Assembly: GCA_025454115.1 (NCBI GenBank)
Contig: JALOPB010000001.1
Span: 1-38,246, forward strand
Origin: Desulfobacterales bacterium
GTDB taxonomy: Bacteria; Desulfobacterota; Desulfobacteria; Desulfobacterales; SpSt-501
Length of the DNA: 38,246 nucleotides
Reading direction: 5' to 3'
Shown here: in pieces, positions 7,575-17,553 of the stretch
Layout of the letters: each line of letters begins with the position of its first letter
Position numbering within the stretch: the first letter of the stretch is position 1
Position numbers and translations under genes: made by a program
The notes under the pieces: model-generated
Databases searched by the model: none
Told to the model about the DNA's origin: nothing
What the model saw: only the letters and a program-made list of their open reading frames with translations

Positions 7575-10500
7575 CTATGCCCTGCGCGCGGCCCCCACGG
7601 CCGCGATTTTCCCGTCCAGCTGCCGGCAGGCCCCCATGAGCAGGCTCAGCAGCACCTTGAGCCTGATATAGGGCTTGCCGTCCGGGTCACGCTCGATAGC
7701 CCCCGCCCTCGTGCGCGCCAACAGCCAGTCCGGCAGCGTGTCGTCGTTGATCAGCTCGTGCCCGGTCTCAGGGTCCACCTGGCCGCTGCCCTTGATGCCG
7801 TGCAGCACGGCCAGGTCGTCCAACGTGTCCAGATGAAGGAAATCGGCCACGTTGTCGAAATCGTCGGAGTAGACGTGGTCCCAGGCGTAGGAGGACATGC
7901 CGCAATAGTAGACCTTGTTTTCGCCCGGGTACATGGTTTCGCCCGCGAACATATAGGACCGCTCGTTGGCGCCATCATGTTTCGTTACGATCTGGCAATA
8001 TCCGTTAGATGGGTTGGCGTAAGTCAAAAACTTTCCGTGCCGGGTCGGATTGTACGATGCCAATTCCGATGTGCCCTGCGAAAACACTCTGGCCTTCGTG
8101 TTCGCCCCGATATAAATGTTCAGGAATTCCAAAATGCCGATATAGGTCGGGTCTCCGCCGATTATCAAATCCGTTGCCTCGTCGGTCACCGGCTTGATGC
8201 TCATCAGGGTCCCCGCGCCGTTGACACCCATGTACGTGGAATAGCTCGACCCCGCAAACACCACCTTACCGGGCTGGCTGTTATCCCCCTCGAGCTTGAT
8301 GTTGCCGCCGGACTTTATGACGACGGCATCCGAACGCGAGCTCGAAAACTCCGCGTTCGTCCCGTCGAATTTGATGTAATTGTTCGATCCATCACCACAA
8401 TAGAAGCGAGGGTCGGCGCCGTTGTAGTCGAGCTGAATTCCATCGGCGCCGAAGGTTGCGCTCTTGATGCTGACGACCCCGCCCGAGAGCCGCACCGCGT
8501 TGGCGGCCCCGCCGCTGTTGATCTCGACCACCCCGGCCGCGTATTTGATATAGTCCTGTGAGCCGTTCCCGGCGTAGAAGCGCGGGGCGCCGCCGTTGTA
8601 CTCGAACTGGATGCCCAGGTTTCCGAACGTGGCCGAGCCGATCGCAACCGCGCTCGTCGCTTGGATCTTGGTGCCGGAAATGCTCTGAATATGGGCGTCG
8701 AGCACCCCCAGGTTTTCGATGTAGGCCGAGCCGATCACCTGGTTTGCGAGTGCGTTCCATGCAGCCTGGCCAACGCCCGCGACGTTCACCGCGATAATGA
8801 AGTCCTCGCCCGGGACCCAGCCGGCGATCGATGCCGGGTGCGTGGCGGAGGTGGCGAACGAGTTCGAGAGGTCTTTCCAATAGATATATTTTTGGTCCGT
8901 GGCCGGCGTGTCACCGGATAGGATCGGGTAGGCGACCCCGTTGTAGTAAACCGTGCAGTCGTTCCAGGCCACGCGCCCGGCGGCCGGGCTGTTGTCGGTC
9001 AGCGATAAACCTTGGACCACCGGAATTTTATTGAAAACCTTGGAGGCCGAGACCGCGAAGTCGTCGATGTCGCTCTCCTTGACGTTGAGCGATCCGCAGA
9101 TCTCGCTGTCGGCCAATGACCCGCTCTCCTGGCCGAAGACATCGACCGCCTTGACCTCGAAGTAGATCTCGGCATCAGCGCCGTGGGCGTCCTTTTCGGC
9201 CCCCGATAGCAGACGCTCGATCCCGGTGCGATCCGTGCGCTGCCACGCTCCCCAGGTGCCGCCCGAGGCCACCTTCAGCCGCTGCAGGAAATGGGAGAAG
9301 TCCGCCTCGGAGTTGGCCGTCCAGTAGAACTCGACCCCGCCCATGAAGCTGCGGCTGCCAAGACCCTGAGGATTGCCGGGGGCCGGGTTCGTGGCGGTCA
9401 GGCTTGCCGCTGCGGCCGACAGATCCCCCCAGCGCGAGCGAGCCTTGACGCGGAACTGCAGCGAGGCCCGGGGGCCGCCGTCGGCCAGGTTGTCCGCGAA
9501 GCTGTAGGTGTAGCGGGCGTCGGCGACGTAGACGGTCCGCAGAATCGTCAGGCCGTCGGAGGTCCTCACCTCGACCTGGTAGTCCTCGATCAGCAGCCCG
9601 GCCGTTCCGCCTCCGGTGACAGGGGTCCACTCGATCGGGCAGTCGGCCGCCAGGAAAGACGTCCCGCCGCCAACGACCTGCAGACCGGAGACATCCGCAG
9701 GGGTCGTGCCGGAGAGCGCCACGGCGATCTCGGACTCGGTGTCCCAGGCAGAATAGAGCCCGGGCAGGGAAAACGACCGCACGCGCACGTCGTAGCTCGC
9801 GTCGTTTTTGACGTCGACCGTAAACCGCCGCGCGTATCCCGGCAGCACCGGAAGGTCCTGCCACTGCGCATTTCCGGATAGCCGCCACTGGGCCTGGAAT
9901 CCCTGGATCACATCCGGGGCCGCCTGGCCGAATCCGCCGGTCGTCTGCGAAAATCCGGAGGTCGCCTCGAAGACCACGACGAGCAGGACCCCCACCGTGC
10001 CGTCGTCGGCAAGCGATCCGTCCTTGATGCTGTAAGAGGTCGATACGATGTTCGGCGCGGCCGGCAGGCGGTTGTCGACCGGGGGCACGGTGATCCCGGA
10101 GTCGTAGGCCGGGATCGCCCCGCTGTCGGCCGTGAGCACCGCAGGCGAATACGGGATCAGGCAGATCCGCGCGGTGAAGTTTTTTCCGGGCATGATCCGC
10201 TGCACGAGCGCCTGGACAGTCTCGGAGGCCGCCTCTCCGAAGCTGCAGAGGTCACCGACCGCAAGCCCGGACGCGACCGGAATGGCCGGCGAGAGCGTCA
10301 CGGTGTAGTTGTCGCCCTCGACCCTGGCGACCACCGCGGAGCCGTCCGCCCCGGTTGCCGTGCGGTAGCGGAAGCCGTAGGTGCCGGAGGCGCCCATCGG
10401 GAAGACATCGTCGAAGGTGACGGTCAAAATGTTCCCGCCGCCGGTCGTCATCGAAACGACCCGGCCGGCGCCGAGTCCGACCGAAATCGCATCATGGCTC

Positions 10501-12362
10501 AGAAGCACCATGTCCCCGCGCGTGCAGCGCAGGTGCTCGAAATCGGCGTTGATCTCCCAGCGCTCGGCCCGCAGCCTGGCGCAGGCGATCATGTACCGGC
10601 CCCACTTCCACGCCTGGTCGGCATCGGTGCAGCCAAAGAGATCGAGTGTTTCGAATTTGGTGGCGGTCGCCTCGGTGTAGCCGTCGTCCGGAACGATGCG
10701 CTCCACCTGGGTGTAATTGCTGGCCGCGTCGAAAAAGCGGATTTTAAGCGCGTGCGGCCGGTCCGGGAAAGCGACCCCGCCGGAGAACCCCCAGCAGTTG
10801 CGCTGGGTGAAATGCTGCCGGGGGGTCGACTGGACCTTGTCCTCGATCACCGTGTAAGCGCCGTTGACCATGCCGCGCGAGGCCCGTCCCACCGTGCAGA
10901 TGTCCTGGCAAAGATCGCGCACGCTGGTCTTGAAGTCGATCACGGCGTCAAACGTCCGTCCGGCGGTGTCGCAGTTGGCGGCCCAGGCGCGGATCGCGGC
11001 GAGATCGAGCCGTGAGTCCGGCACCGGCCGCTCGTTCGAGGTGCCCCTCAGGACCTCGCAGAAGGCCCAGGCGGGGTTTCTGGTCTTGACGTCGGTCCAG
11101 CTGGTGCCGTCGTGGGCCGGGACGATCGCCTCGGCGATGCAGTTGAACTGGTCGATGACTCCGTTCAGCTGGCCGCTGGCCTTGATCCGCAGGCCGATCA
11201 GGGTGCAGCCCGCGAGGTTCCAGGGCGCCTCGTAGGAGATCGAGCGCAGCGCCGTCCAGTAGCTCGCGTCCACCGTGTTGGCCCGGCCGTCTGTCGTGGT
11301 GCGCCGGATGCGCAGGTCCCACGTGCCGCGCGGGACCTTGATCGTGAACCCGTAGCGGAAAAGCTCGTTGTGCTGGGCGTTGATCGATACCTGCGAGCCG
11401 AGATCGGTCAGGCTTGCGACCGCGGCGGTGACGGAGCCCGCGATCAGCACATTCTCGCCCGCGATGAAATGCCCGCTCGACTCCTCCACCCGGATCCAGT
11501 CGGTGTACTGAACGAGGTTATAGATCTGCTGGCCGTTGTCATTGGTCTCGCCCGTGTCGACCCCGGTGCTGTTCCGGTGAGCGTAGCGCACGGTCCCGAC
11601 GGCCCCCGAGCTCTGCCCGACGACGCTCTGCCCGGCCGCGATCCCGGAAGACGGCAGGCCAGAGAAAAACAGATCCTTGCTGATCCCGAAGTTTATCCAG
11701 TTGCCGGACCCGGAGACGGCGTACTGGATTTCGAAGACGACCGTCTCGGGCGAGCGGTTGCCGCCGGAGTTTATGTCGTAGAGGCCCGATGGGAAACTGA
11801 TGTCAAAGGAGATCTCGTCGGTGTCGGGCGCCGTGGTGCGGCTCTGCCAGCTGCCGGCGGCGGTCAGCGCGACCGAGAGCGCCTCCTCGTTGACGTCCGA
11901 CGGGAAAAGCGCGAAGTGATTGCTGCCGCCGGAGTAATACTGCTCCATCTGCACGTCGGTGAAATTTCCGATCGGTGTCTCGCCGATCTTGTGATCGGAG
12001 AGCACGTAGCGGCCCTTGGCGATCAGAAACAGGCAGCGCAGGTACTGCTCGGACCCGACGAGCTCCGTGTAGGGCTTGGCCGCGTATTTCGGGTAGGTGA
12101 TGTGCCGGCCAAAAATGCGCGTGATCGGGCCGTAGGGCTCGGAGACGTTGCGCATGCCGGTCAGGCTGTAAGTCGGCGAGCTGCTGTAGGAGTTGATCTT
12201 GGGCTGCTGCGGCGGCACGATCGCATTAAGCAAAAGCGATCCCGAAAATGCCGTGGCCGCTCCGGCGGCGGCAGCCCAGGGCCCGGTCAGTCCGATCGCG
12301 CCCGGAACGTATATCGACGCGGCGACGATCGCGATCATGCCTATGATGCGCAGCATGTCCAT
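7575..12362 (-). CDS. J: Tail tip attachment/host-specificity protein (lambda gpJ-like)
   Basis: 1595 aa, hydrophobic Gly/Ala-rich N-terminus, FNIII-like segments, position after TMP and minor tail genes. Confidence 0.85.
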   Translation of the reverse strand: MDMLRIIGMIAIVAASIYVPGAIGLTGPWAAAAGAATAFSGSLLLNAIVPPQQPKINSYSSSPTYSLTGMRNVSEPYGPITRIFGRHITYPKYAAKPYTELVGSEQYLRCLFLIAKGRYVLSDHKIGETPIGNFTDVQMEQYYSGGSNHFALFPSDVNEEALSVALTAAGSWQSRTTAPDTDEISFDISFPSGLYDINSGGNRSPETVVFEIQYAVSGSGNWINFGISKDLFFSGLPSSGIAAGQSVVGQSSGAVGTVRYAHRNSTGVDTGETNDNGQQIYNLVQYTDWIRVEESSGHFIAGENVLIAGSVTAAVASLTDLGSQVSINAQHNELFRYGFTIKVPRGTWDLRIRRTTTDGRANTVDASYWTALRSISYEAPWNLAGCTLIGLRIKASGQLNGVIDQFNCIAEAIVPAHDGTSWTDVKTRNPAWAFCEVLRGTSNERPVPDSRLDLAAIRAWAANCDTAGRTFDAVIDFKTSVRDLCQDICTVGRASRGMVNGAYTVIEDKVQSTPRQHFTQRNCWGFSGGVAFPDRPHALKIRFFDAASNYTQVERIVPDDGYTEATATKFETLDLFGCTDADQAWKWGRYMIACARLRAERWEINADFEHLRCTRGDMVLLSHDAISVGLGAGRVVSMTTGGGNILTVTFDDVFPMGASGTYGFRYRTATGADGSAVVARVEGDNYTVTLSPAIPVASGLAVGDLCSFGEAASETVQALVQRIMPGKNFTARICLIPYSPAVLTADSGAIPAYDSGITVPPVDNRLPAAPNIVSTSYSIKDGSLADDGTVGVLLVVVFEATSGFSQTTGGFGQAAPDVIQGFQAQWRLSGNAQWQDLPVLPGYARRFTVDVKNDASYDVRVRSFSLPGLYSAWDTESEIAVALSGTTPADVSGLQVVGGGTSFLAADCPIEWTPVTGGGTAGLLIEDYQVEVRTSDGLTILRTVYVADARYTYSFADNLADGGPRASLQFRVKARSRWGDLSAAAASLTATNPAPGNPQGLGSRSFMGGVEFYWTANSEADFSHFLQRLKVASGGTWGAWQRTDRTGIERLLSGAEKDAHGADAEIYFEVKAVDVFGQESGSLADSEICGSLNVKESDIDDFAVSASKVFNKIPVVQGLSLTDNSPAAGRVAWNDCTVYYNGVAYPILSGDTPATDQKYIYWKDLSNSFATSATHPASIAGWVPGEDFIIAVNVAGVGQAAWNALANQVIGSAYIENLGVLDAHIQSISGTKIQATSAVAIGSATFGNLGIQFEYNGGAPRFYAGNGSQDYIKYAAGVVEINSGGAANAVRLSGGVVSIKSATFGADGIQLDYNGADPRFYCGDGSNNYIKFDGTNAEFSSSRSDAVVIKSGGNIKLEGDNSQPGKVVFAGSSYSTYMGVNGAGTLMSIKPVTDEATDLIIGGDPTYIGILEFLNIYIGANTKARVFSQGTSELASYNPTRHGKFLTYANPSNGYCQIVTKHDGANERSYMFAGETMYPGENKVYYCGMSSYAWDHVYSDDFDNVADFLHLDTLDDLAVLHGIKGSGQVDPETGHELINDDTLPDWLLARTRAGAIERDPDGKPYIRLKVLLSLLMGACRQLDGKIAAVGAARRA

Positions 12363-12845
12363 TTAAAACAGCCCCGGGGCGTTGGCCGGCGTGAACGCGT
12401 CGCACGGGTATGGCTCGCTGTCGGTGTCCTCGACCGATAGCACGCAGGATACCACCGTGCCGTCGTAGGTGGCGTCTCTCATGTAAAGGGTCACGGCGGA
12501 TCCCTGCACGGTGTCAGGTGAATCCGCCAGGACCAACTTAAACGTGACCGTCATGGACTCTGCCGACCCCGCAAGCGAGCGCACGGCCTGGGTGATCGCA
12601 AGATCCGGGTCGCCGATCGTCATCCGGGCAGAGGGCAGGTTGTCCTCGACGTCGTCCGGCAACTGCAGCTCGAGGTAGACCCCTGTGTAGGTGTCTCCGC
12701 CGCTCACCACGTCGGCGTAGTTCCCGGCCCGCAGGATCGGCCCGCCGAGGTCGGAATGGTCGATCGAGACGAGCGCGACCAGCGCCTCGCCCGTTCTCTG
12801 GGCGTGGGCGGCGGCGACGAACGTGCTGGAGAGTCCGGTCCTCAC
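12363..12845 (-). CDS. Minor tail protein, DUF1833-like
   Basis: 160 aa just upstream of the J-like gene; content resembles DUF1833 phage proteins. Confidence 0.6.
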   Translation of the reverse strand: MRTGLSSTFVAAAHAQRTGEALVALVSIDHSDLGGPILRAGNYADVVSGGDTYTGVYLELQLPDDVEDNLPSARMTIGDPDLAITQAVRSLAGSAESMTVTFKLVLADSPDTVQGSAVTLYMRDATYDGTVVSCVLSVEDTDSEPYPCDAFTPANAPGLF

Positions 12846-13201
12846 GAAAGCACCTCGACCTGGTGCGCCACGATCCAGCGCCCGGGGGTGTTGGGGGCCG
12901 GGGCGATGGCCGGCGGGGCGGCATAGAGCATGGTGACATCGGATCCGGTGCGCGGGTGCTTGCGGGTGAATTCAAGCGCGCCGTACTTGAGCGTCGTGCG
13001 GTAGAACGTGATCAGGTAGCCGATCTCGGCCGTGGAGAGGTTTTGCCGGAATGATACCGGGGCCGGGGCTGCCGTGCCGCGGCGTCGCACCTTGGGCGGC
13101 CCGGAGTCCGTCGGCTGGCGCACCAGGTTGTTGGGTTCCTGCTCGGAGTATCCGTCCTCGAGGGCGTCCTCGGCAACCGTCGCCGGCCAGTCGATAGCCA
13201 T
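12842..13201 (-). CDS. Minor tail protein (gpM-like position)
   Basis: 119 aa, follows TMP, overlaps neighbours by a few nt. Confidence 0.55.
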   Translation of the reverse strand: MAIDWPATVAEDALEDGYSEQEPNNLVRQPTDSGPPKVRRRGTAAPAPVSFRQNLSTAEIGYLITFYRTTLKYGALEFTRKHPRTGSDVTMLYAAPPAIAPAPNTPGRWIVAHQVEVLS

Positions 13202-15288
13202 CAGTACCTCCCGCGCCGCCGGACGCCGGTTGCGTGCTGGTGCGCCCGGAGCACGTCGCCGCCGCCCGCGATGTCGGCGGCCACGACATCGACGATCAGC
13301 CTCCGCAGCCCGGAGGGGTCGATCTCCTCCCGGGGGGCGACCTGGACGCCCGGGGCGTTGTTGTTGATGACCACTTGCAGACCGCCGTCGGAGGCTGACT
13401 CGACCCCGAGCCGGCCGCTTGGAAGGCGCTTAAGCGGCATGATGGCCTCCGGGCCGGCCTCGCCCATCAGTCCCGTACCGCCGGCGAACGGAAATATCGT
13501 CGGCCGATTGACGACCCCGCCGCGTGCGAACGGCACCGCTCCGGACTGGCCGAAAACAAGTCCCTTTGCCCCGGCCAGAAGCTCCGGGCCGCCGCCACCG
13601 AAAAGATCCTTGAGCCAGCCGCCGAGAGATCCCATCAGCCCGCCCCCGCCCGAGGTGGCGCCGACCGATTTGCTGCCGAAAATGGCCTCGGTGGCCATCT
13701 GCCCGGCCATGTCGGCCGCGGCTCGCTGAATGGACTCGAAGATGGCGTTGGCGTAGTCATCCAGCGACTTCAACTCGCCCTTGAACGCATCGAAGAAAAG
13801 GTTGGAGAAGTTGTCCTGCATGCGCTCGGCGGTCCGCTCGGAGAGCTGCACCATGTAGTCGAAGCCCGTCTCCATGGACTTGGCGATCTCGTTGATCTGC
13901 TCGTCGAGCCCCTCTTTCTGCAAAAACGGAATCTCTTTTTCCAGGCGGCGCGTGTCGCCCTCGGAGGCCTTCTTGTAAAGTTCCATGTTGAACTCGGAGG
14001 CCGCCTGCGTGGTCTTGATCAGCTCCTGGCGAAGCAGCTCGAGCTTCTCGTAGTCGTCCTCCCAGGCCCCGTAGGAGGTCAGCCCCGATGAGGAGCTCAT
14101 GTATTCCTTCCAGGCTTTTTCGGATTCCTTTTTGGCCGCCTCGATCTGCTCCAGGTAGGACTTCCAGCGGGCGTCGGCGTCGTAGGCGATTTCGTTGTCG
14201 GATACGCGCCGCCCGCCGTAAAATTCAGGCTCAAGCGACCCAAAGCGGCCCCGCACGTTGCCGCGGCCGAAGTCGGTCATCCCCTCCATCGGGATGGCCT
14301 TGCGGCGGGCCATCAAGCGGCGATATTCGACGTCCTGCGGCTCGTTGTACCCCCAGGACTTGCGGCTCTCCATGTCGCCGTACTTCTTGTTCAGCTCGGC
14401 GATCCGGGCGTCGATGCTCGCGATCGAGCTGCCGTACTCCCTGGCGGCGTCAGAGCCGGCTTTAAGCTCCATGTTTATCCGCCGCAGCACTCCGGCCACC
14501 GCCTCAAAAAGCGGGTTGCTTTCCTCGGCTATTTTCTTGCTCAACGCGGCCATGGCGTCGGTCCACTCGGATGTGGCCTTGGCCACGCCGTCGAGCGACC
14601 CCTGGGACGATCCGATGCGCCGGATCATGTCCTCGCCGGACTTCAAAACCGAATTCATGAACGCCTGGCGCTTTTCGGTATCGCTCAAAGCGTCGGCCGT
14701 CTTCCCAAGCGAGCGCGCGTAGTCCTGGTTTGCCTTGTCGACGTCGACGATGATCCCGAGGTTATCGAGGATCATCCGCGACTGCCTGGCGACGCCGAGC
14801 GTAATGTCGTTGAAGGCCTCGGTCATGGTCTGGCCGGTGGCGCGGCTGGTGGCCGCGGCGATCTTCATCAGCTCGGAGATCTTCTCGGCCGGGATGTTCA
14901 TCAGCATGGCCTTGCCGGCTGCGGCCATGAGATCGGCCTCGGCGATCATGCCGCCCGAGGCCTGCTTGAGGGATTCGACCATCCGTCCGGCGCTCGTGCC
15001 GGCCGAGGCCGCCAGGTTGTCAAAAGCCTTGGCCTGCTTGTCGAGCAGGACGCCGGCCTGAGACATTTCAACGACCTGGCCGATGGTGCGAAAAGCGGCG
15101 TAGATCGCCGCAGCTCCGGCCACGGCGCCGGCCTTCATCTTGTCCCAGTTGAAGGAGCTCTCGGCCGCCTTGGCGGTCTTGGCCATGTCCTGCTGCAGGC
15201 CGGTGAGCTGGCCCTTCAGCTCGCGGAAAGCCGCCTCGCTCTGATTCTTCGCCTGGAGTAGAACTTCAAGTTTTACGTCGTCGGCCAT
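13201..15288 (-). CDS. Tail tape measure protein
   Basis: About 695 aa from MADDVKLEVLLQAKNQSEAAFRELKGQ; coiled coil, hydrophobic segments, phage tail TMP C-terminus (GEAGPEAIMPL). Confidence 0.88.
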   Translation of the reverse strand: MADDVKLEVLLQAKNQSEAAFRELKGQLTGLQQDMAKTAKAAESSFNWDKMKAGAVAGAAAIYAAFRTIGQVVEMSQAGVLLDKQAKAFDNLAASAGTSAGRMVESLKQASGGMIAEADLMAAAGKAMLMNIPAEKISELMKIAAATSRATGQTMTEAFNDITLGVARQSRMILDNLGIIVDVDKANQDYARSLGKTADALSDTEKRQAFMNSVLKSGEDMIRRIGSSQGSLDGVAKATSEWTDAMAALSKKIAEESNPLFEAVAGVLRRINMELKAGSDAAREYGSSIASIDARIAELNKKYGDMESRKSWGYNEPQDVEYRRLMARRKAIPMEGMTDFGRGNVRGRFGSLEPEFYGGRRVSDNEIAYDADARWKSYLEQIEAAKKESEKAWKEYMSSSSGLTSYGAWEDDYEKLELLRQELIKTTQAASEFNMELYKKASEGDTRRLEKEIPFLQKEGLDEQINEIAKSMETGFDYMVQLSERTAERMQDNFSNLFFDAFKGELKSLDDYANAIFESIQRAAADMAGQMATEAIFGSKSVGATSGGGGLMGSLGGWLKDLFGGGGPELLAGAKGLVFGQSGAVPFARGGVVNRPTIFPFAGGTGLMGEAGPEAIMPLKRLPSGRLGVESASDGGLQVVINNNAPGVQVAPREEIDPSGLRRLIVDVVAADIAGGGDVLRAHQHATGVRRRGRY

Positions 15289-15292
15289 TTCA

Positions 15293-15940
15293 TCACCACA
15301 TCGCAAATTCCTGGGGCGTGTAGAGCACGCCGCCTGGGGCTCCGGCGCCGCGCGCGATCAGGCGGAAGTTGCGCCGGATCCGCACGGCCGACTTGTCTTT
15401 TTCAGCCGCCCAGAAGGGGGCGATGATCGGCCGGGGCGGGGTCACCAGCCGCTTGGTGGAAAGGCGCAAAAAGAGCGGGTTGCCCAGCCGCCGTCCGCGC
15501 CGGGAGCGCGAGAAGCTCCGCTGCGCCCCGCGGCGGCGCATGTACATGCGCAGCTCCGGCGTCACCGGCCGCGAGAACCCCTTCTGCTGCATCTCGGCCG
15601 CGCGGCGCACCCAAAAGGGCGAGCGGGAGGTGAACCCCAGGCGCATCTCGCCCGACGACTCGTTGACGACGTAGGTCAGGCCGGCGGCGAGCCTCTGAAG
15701 CGCCCGGGGCTGGCGCAGGCCGGTTTTGCGGTTGATCGTCCGCGCAATGATCGAAAGCTCCGCGAAGGCATTGCCAGGGGCCGGCTTCCCCATGCGGATG
15801 GCGTTGGCGATGGTCTCCTTGAGCGAAAAGCCCTCGACCTTGATCGCGTTCAACTGCGCCTTGCGGATGTTCGCATCGGCCGTGTCCACGGTTCTTACGA
15901 GCTTTTTAATGTCAGAGGATTTGACGTTTAGCTGGATCAT
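15293..15940 (-). CDS. Minor tail/virion protein
   Basis: 215 aa from MIQLNVKSSDIKKLVRTVD; start at 15940 preferred over 16378, whose extra N-terminus is antisense-like Arg-rich sequence. Confidence 0.65.
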   Translation of the reverse strand: MIQLNVKSSDIKKLVRTVDTADANIRKAQLNAIKVEGFSLKETIANAIRMGKPAPGNAFAELSIIARTINRKTGLRQPRALQRLAAGLTYVVNESSGEMRLGFTSRSPFWVRRAAEMQQKGFSRPVTPELRMYMRRRGAQRSFSRSRRGRRLGNPLFLRLSTKRLVTPPRPIIAPFWAAEKDKSAVRIRRNFRLIARGAGAPGGVLYTPQEFAMW

Positions 15941-16146
15941 GATTCGGGCACCTTGTTCATCTTTTTGAGCGCCGCGGCCTCGATGGCCTGGATCTTGCCC
16001 AGGAGGGCCGGGGTGATTTCGATCCGCATGAGCCGGGAGAGCTTGAGCACCAGGCCGTAGTCCAGCCCGATCACCCCCATGCCGGCCGCCCGCCACTGTG
16101 TCCTGCACGCCTGCCAGAGCTCCCAGGCGTCGATGTTCCCCGGCAT
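15937..16146 (-). CDS. Tail assembly chaperone T-like segment (DUF1799-like), probably expressed as frameshift product
   Basis: MPGNIDAWELWQACRTQWRAAGMGVIGLDYGLVLKL...; -1 frame is open from the slippery site at 16266-16272 into this ORF. Confidence 0.7.
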   Translation of the reverse strand: MPGNIDAWELWQACRTQWRAAGMGVIGLDYGLVLKLSRLMRIEITPALLGKIQAIEAAALKKMNKVPES

Positions 16147-16580
16147 CAGCCCGGGGGCGGCTCCGTACTCGCAAGTGCTGCAGGGTGGCTCCCGCTTGAC
16201 GCTGCGGCAGGTTCCGCAGTATTCGGCCCGCCGGGAGTCGTTGACCCACTCCCAGCGCTCGAGGAGTTTTTTTCCTCTCCCGGGGTGCCGTAGGTCTCGG
16301 CGATGATCGCCCGGAACGCATCGTGCAGGCCCTTGACGCCGCCCGCCCGGTCGATCCGCTCGATTCCCTCTTTTCCAAACACGGCCGAAAGCGCCGCGTC
16401 CATGATCTCGCCCATGCGCTCCTGCTGGTCGTCCGCGCCCGGCGTGATCTCCGGCACGAAAAGAAAGCGGCCGTAGCCGAGCTTGCGCATCTTCGCCGCG
16501 CTCACCTCGGACAGCCGCAGGCCCCGCGCCGTGAACTTCTCCCCCCCTATTTCGATCTCCCGCACGATTTCCTCCCCCAC
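16146..16580 (-). CDS. Tail assembly chaperone G-like protein
   Basis: 144 aa between tail tube and TMP; low-complexity Ser/Pro C-terminus after GEEKN suggests the zero-frame tail is dispensable. Confidence 0.7.
   Translation of the reverse strand: MGEEIVREIEIGGEKFTARGLRLSEVSAAKMRKLGYGRFLFVPEITPGADDQQERMGEIMDAALSAVFGKEGIERIDRAGGVKGLHDAFRAIIAETYGTPGEEKNSSSAGSGSTTPGGPNTAEPAAASSGSHPAALASTEPPPG
16266..16272 (-). promoter_or_regulatory. Programmed -1 ribosomal frameshift slippery site A_AAA_AAC
   Basis: Zero-frame codons GAG GAA AAA AAC; -1 frame continues LLERWEWVNDSRRAEYCGTCRSVKREPPCSTCEYGAAPGLMPGNIDAW without stop. Confidence 0.82.
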
Positions 16581-16593
16581 TGCGTTTTTTCGG

Positions 16594-17535
16594 TTATGCG
16601 TAGCTCGCCACGCCGTTCGTCACCCGCGCCACGATCGCAGAGGCCTCGGAGCCGTCGTTGTAAAAGGCCCGGAAGGGCATGTCGACATCGAGCCCCTGGG
16701 GGCCGGTGATCTCGGGCGTGGTCCACTCGTAGTAGAGCTCCTGGGCCTCCAGCTCGAAGATACTCGACGCCGAACCGGTCCAGGTGGCCTTGACCCCGCT
16801 CTCGGTCAGCGCAGCGCCCTTGGCGAGCAGCGTCGTGTCCTCGAAGAGCGTCCGCACCCGGCCGGATATCCCCACGATGCCCTCGGGGATGGAGCCCAGC
16901 ACCCCGCCCGCGCCGATCGTGTACTGCGAGAGATCGAGGCCGAAATCGACGTTGAAGCCCACGAGCTTCGCGTTCGTGAGCGAGGAGCCGCCCTCGGTGA
17001 CCGCCGCCTGGAAGTTCTGCAGCCGGGCGAGCGCCACCGCGGTCGGCGTGCAGAAGGCTGCGTTTTCGAAGCTGTGGTTCGCGCCGGCGACGTCGAGCGA
17101 AAGCACGAGCTCGCCGTCGCCCCCGGTTTCGATCGCAAACGATGCGATCTTGCAGCCCACGAACCGGCTGTACTTGTCCGTGGCGAGATCCGTGAACGGC
17201 ACCTCGAGCGTGATCGATGGCATGGTGGCGCCGATCTTGAACTCGTGCACGTAAGGGCCCGCGCCGGTCGTCACGGGCGCCCCGAACATGGCCTTCAGCC
17301 AATAGGGCAGCGCCAGCGAGTCCACCGGGATTACGATCGGCCCGCGCACGCTCTTGTTGCCGGCGAAGGGCTGGGTGGGGCTGCGGTTCGCCGTGAGGGT
17401 CGCCGCCGCATTGATCGCCCGCTGCGCCTTCAGCCCGAAGCTGTTGACCTGGACCTGGAAGCCGGCGGCCGGGGCCGTGCCGAAAACAGATTCAAAGCCG
17501 ATGTTGACGGCGATGGTGCCTTTTTGCTGAGCCAT
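16594..17535 (-). CDS. Major tail tube protein
   Basis: 313 aa, beta-rich, MAQQKGTIAVNIGFESVFGTAPAAGF..., position before the chaperone genes. Confidence 0.8.
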   Translation of the reverse strand: MAQQKGTIAVNIGFESVFGTAPAAGFQVQVNSFGLKAQRAINAAATLTANRSPTQPFAGNKSVRGPIVIPVDSLALPYWLKAMFGAPVTTGAGPYVHEFKIGATMPSITLEVPFTDLATDKYSRFVGCKIASFAIETGGDGELVLSLDVAGANHSFENAAFCTPTAVALARLQNFQAAVTEGGSSLTNAKLVGFNVDFGLDLSQYTIGAGGVLGSIPEGIVGISGRVRTLFEDTTLLAKGAALTESGVKATWTGSASSIFELEAQELYYEWTTPEITGPQGLDVDMPFRAFYNDGSEASAIVARVTNGVASYA

Positions 17536-17553
17536 GGCTCAAGTCCTCCTATT

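Noticed and set aside
15293-16378. 361-aa ORF as annotated in the track
   Set aside because: The first ~145 residues are Arg/Gly/Ala-rich sequence antiphase to the tail chaperone genes; the plausible start is MIQLNV at 15940.
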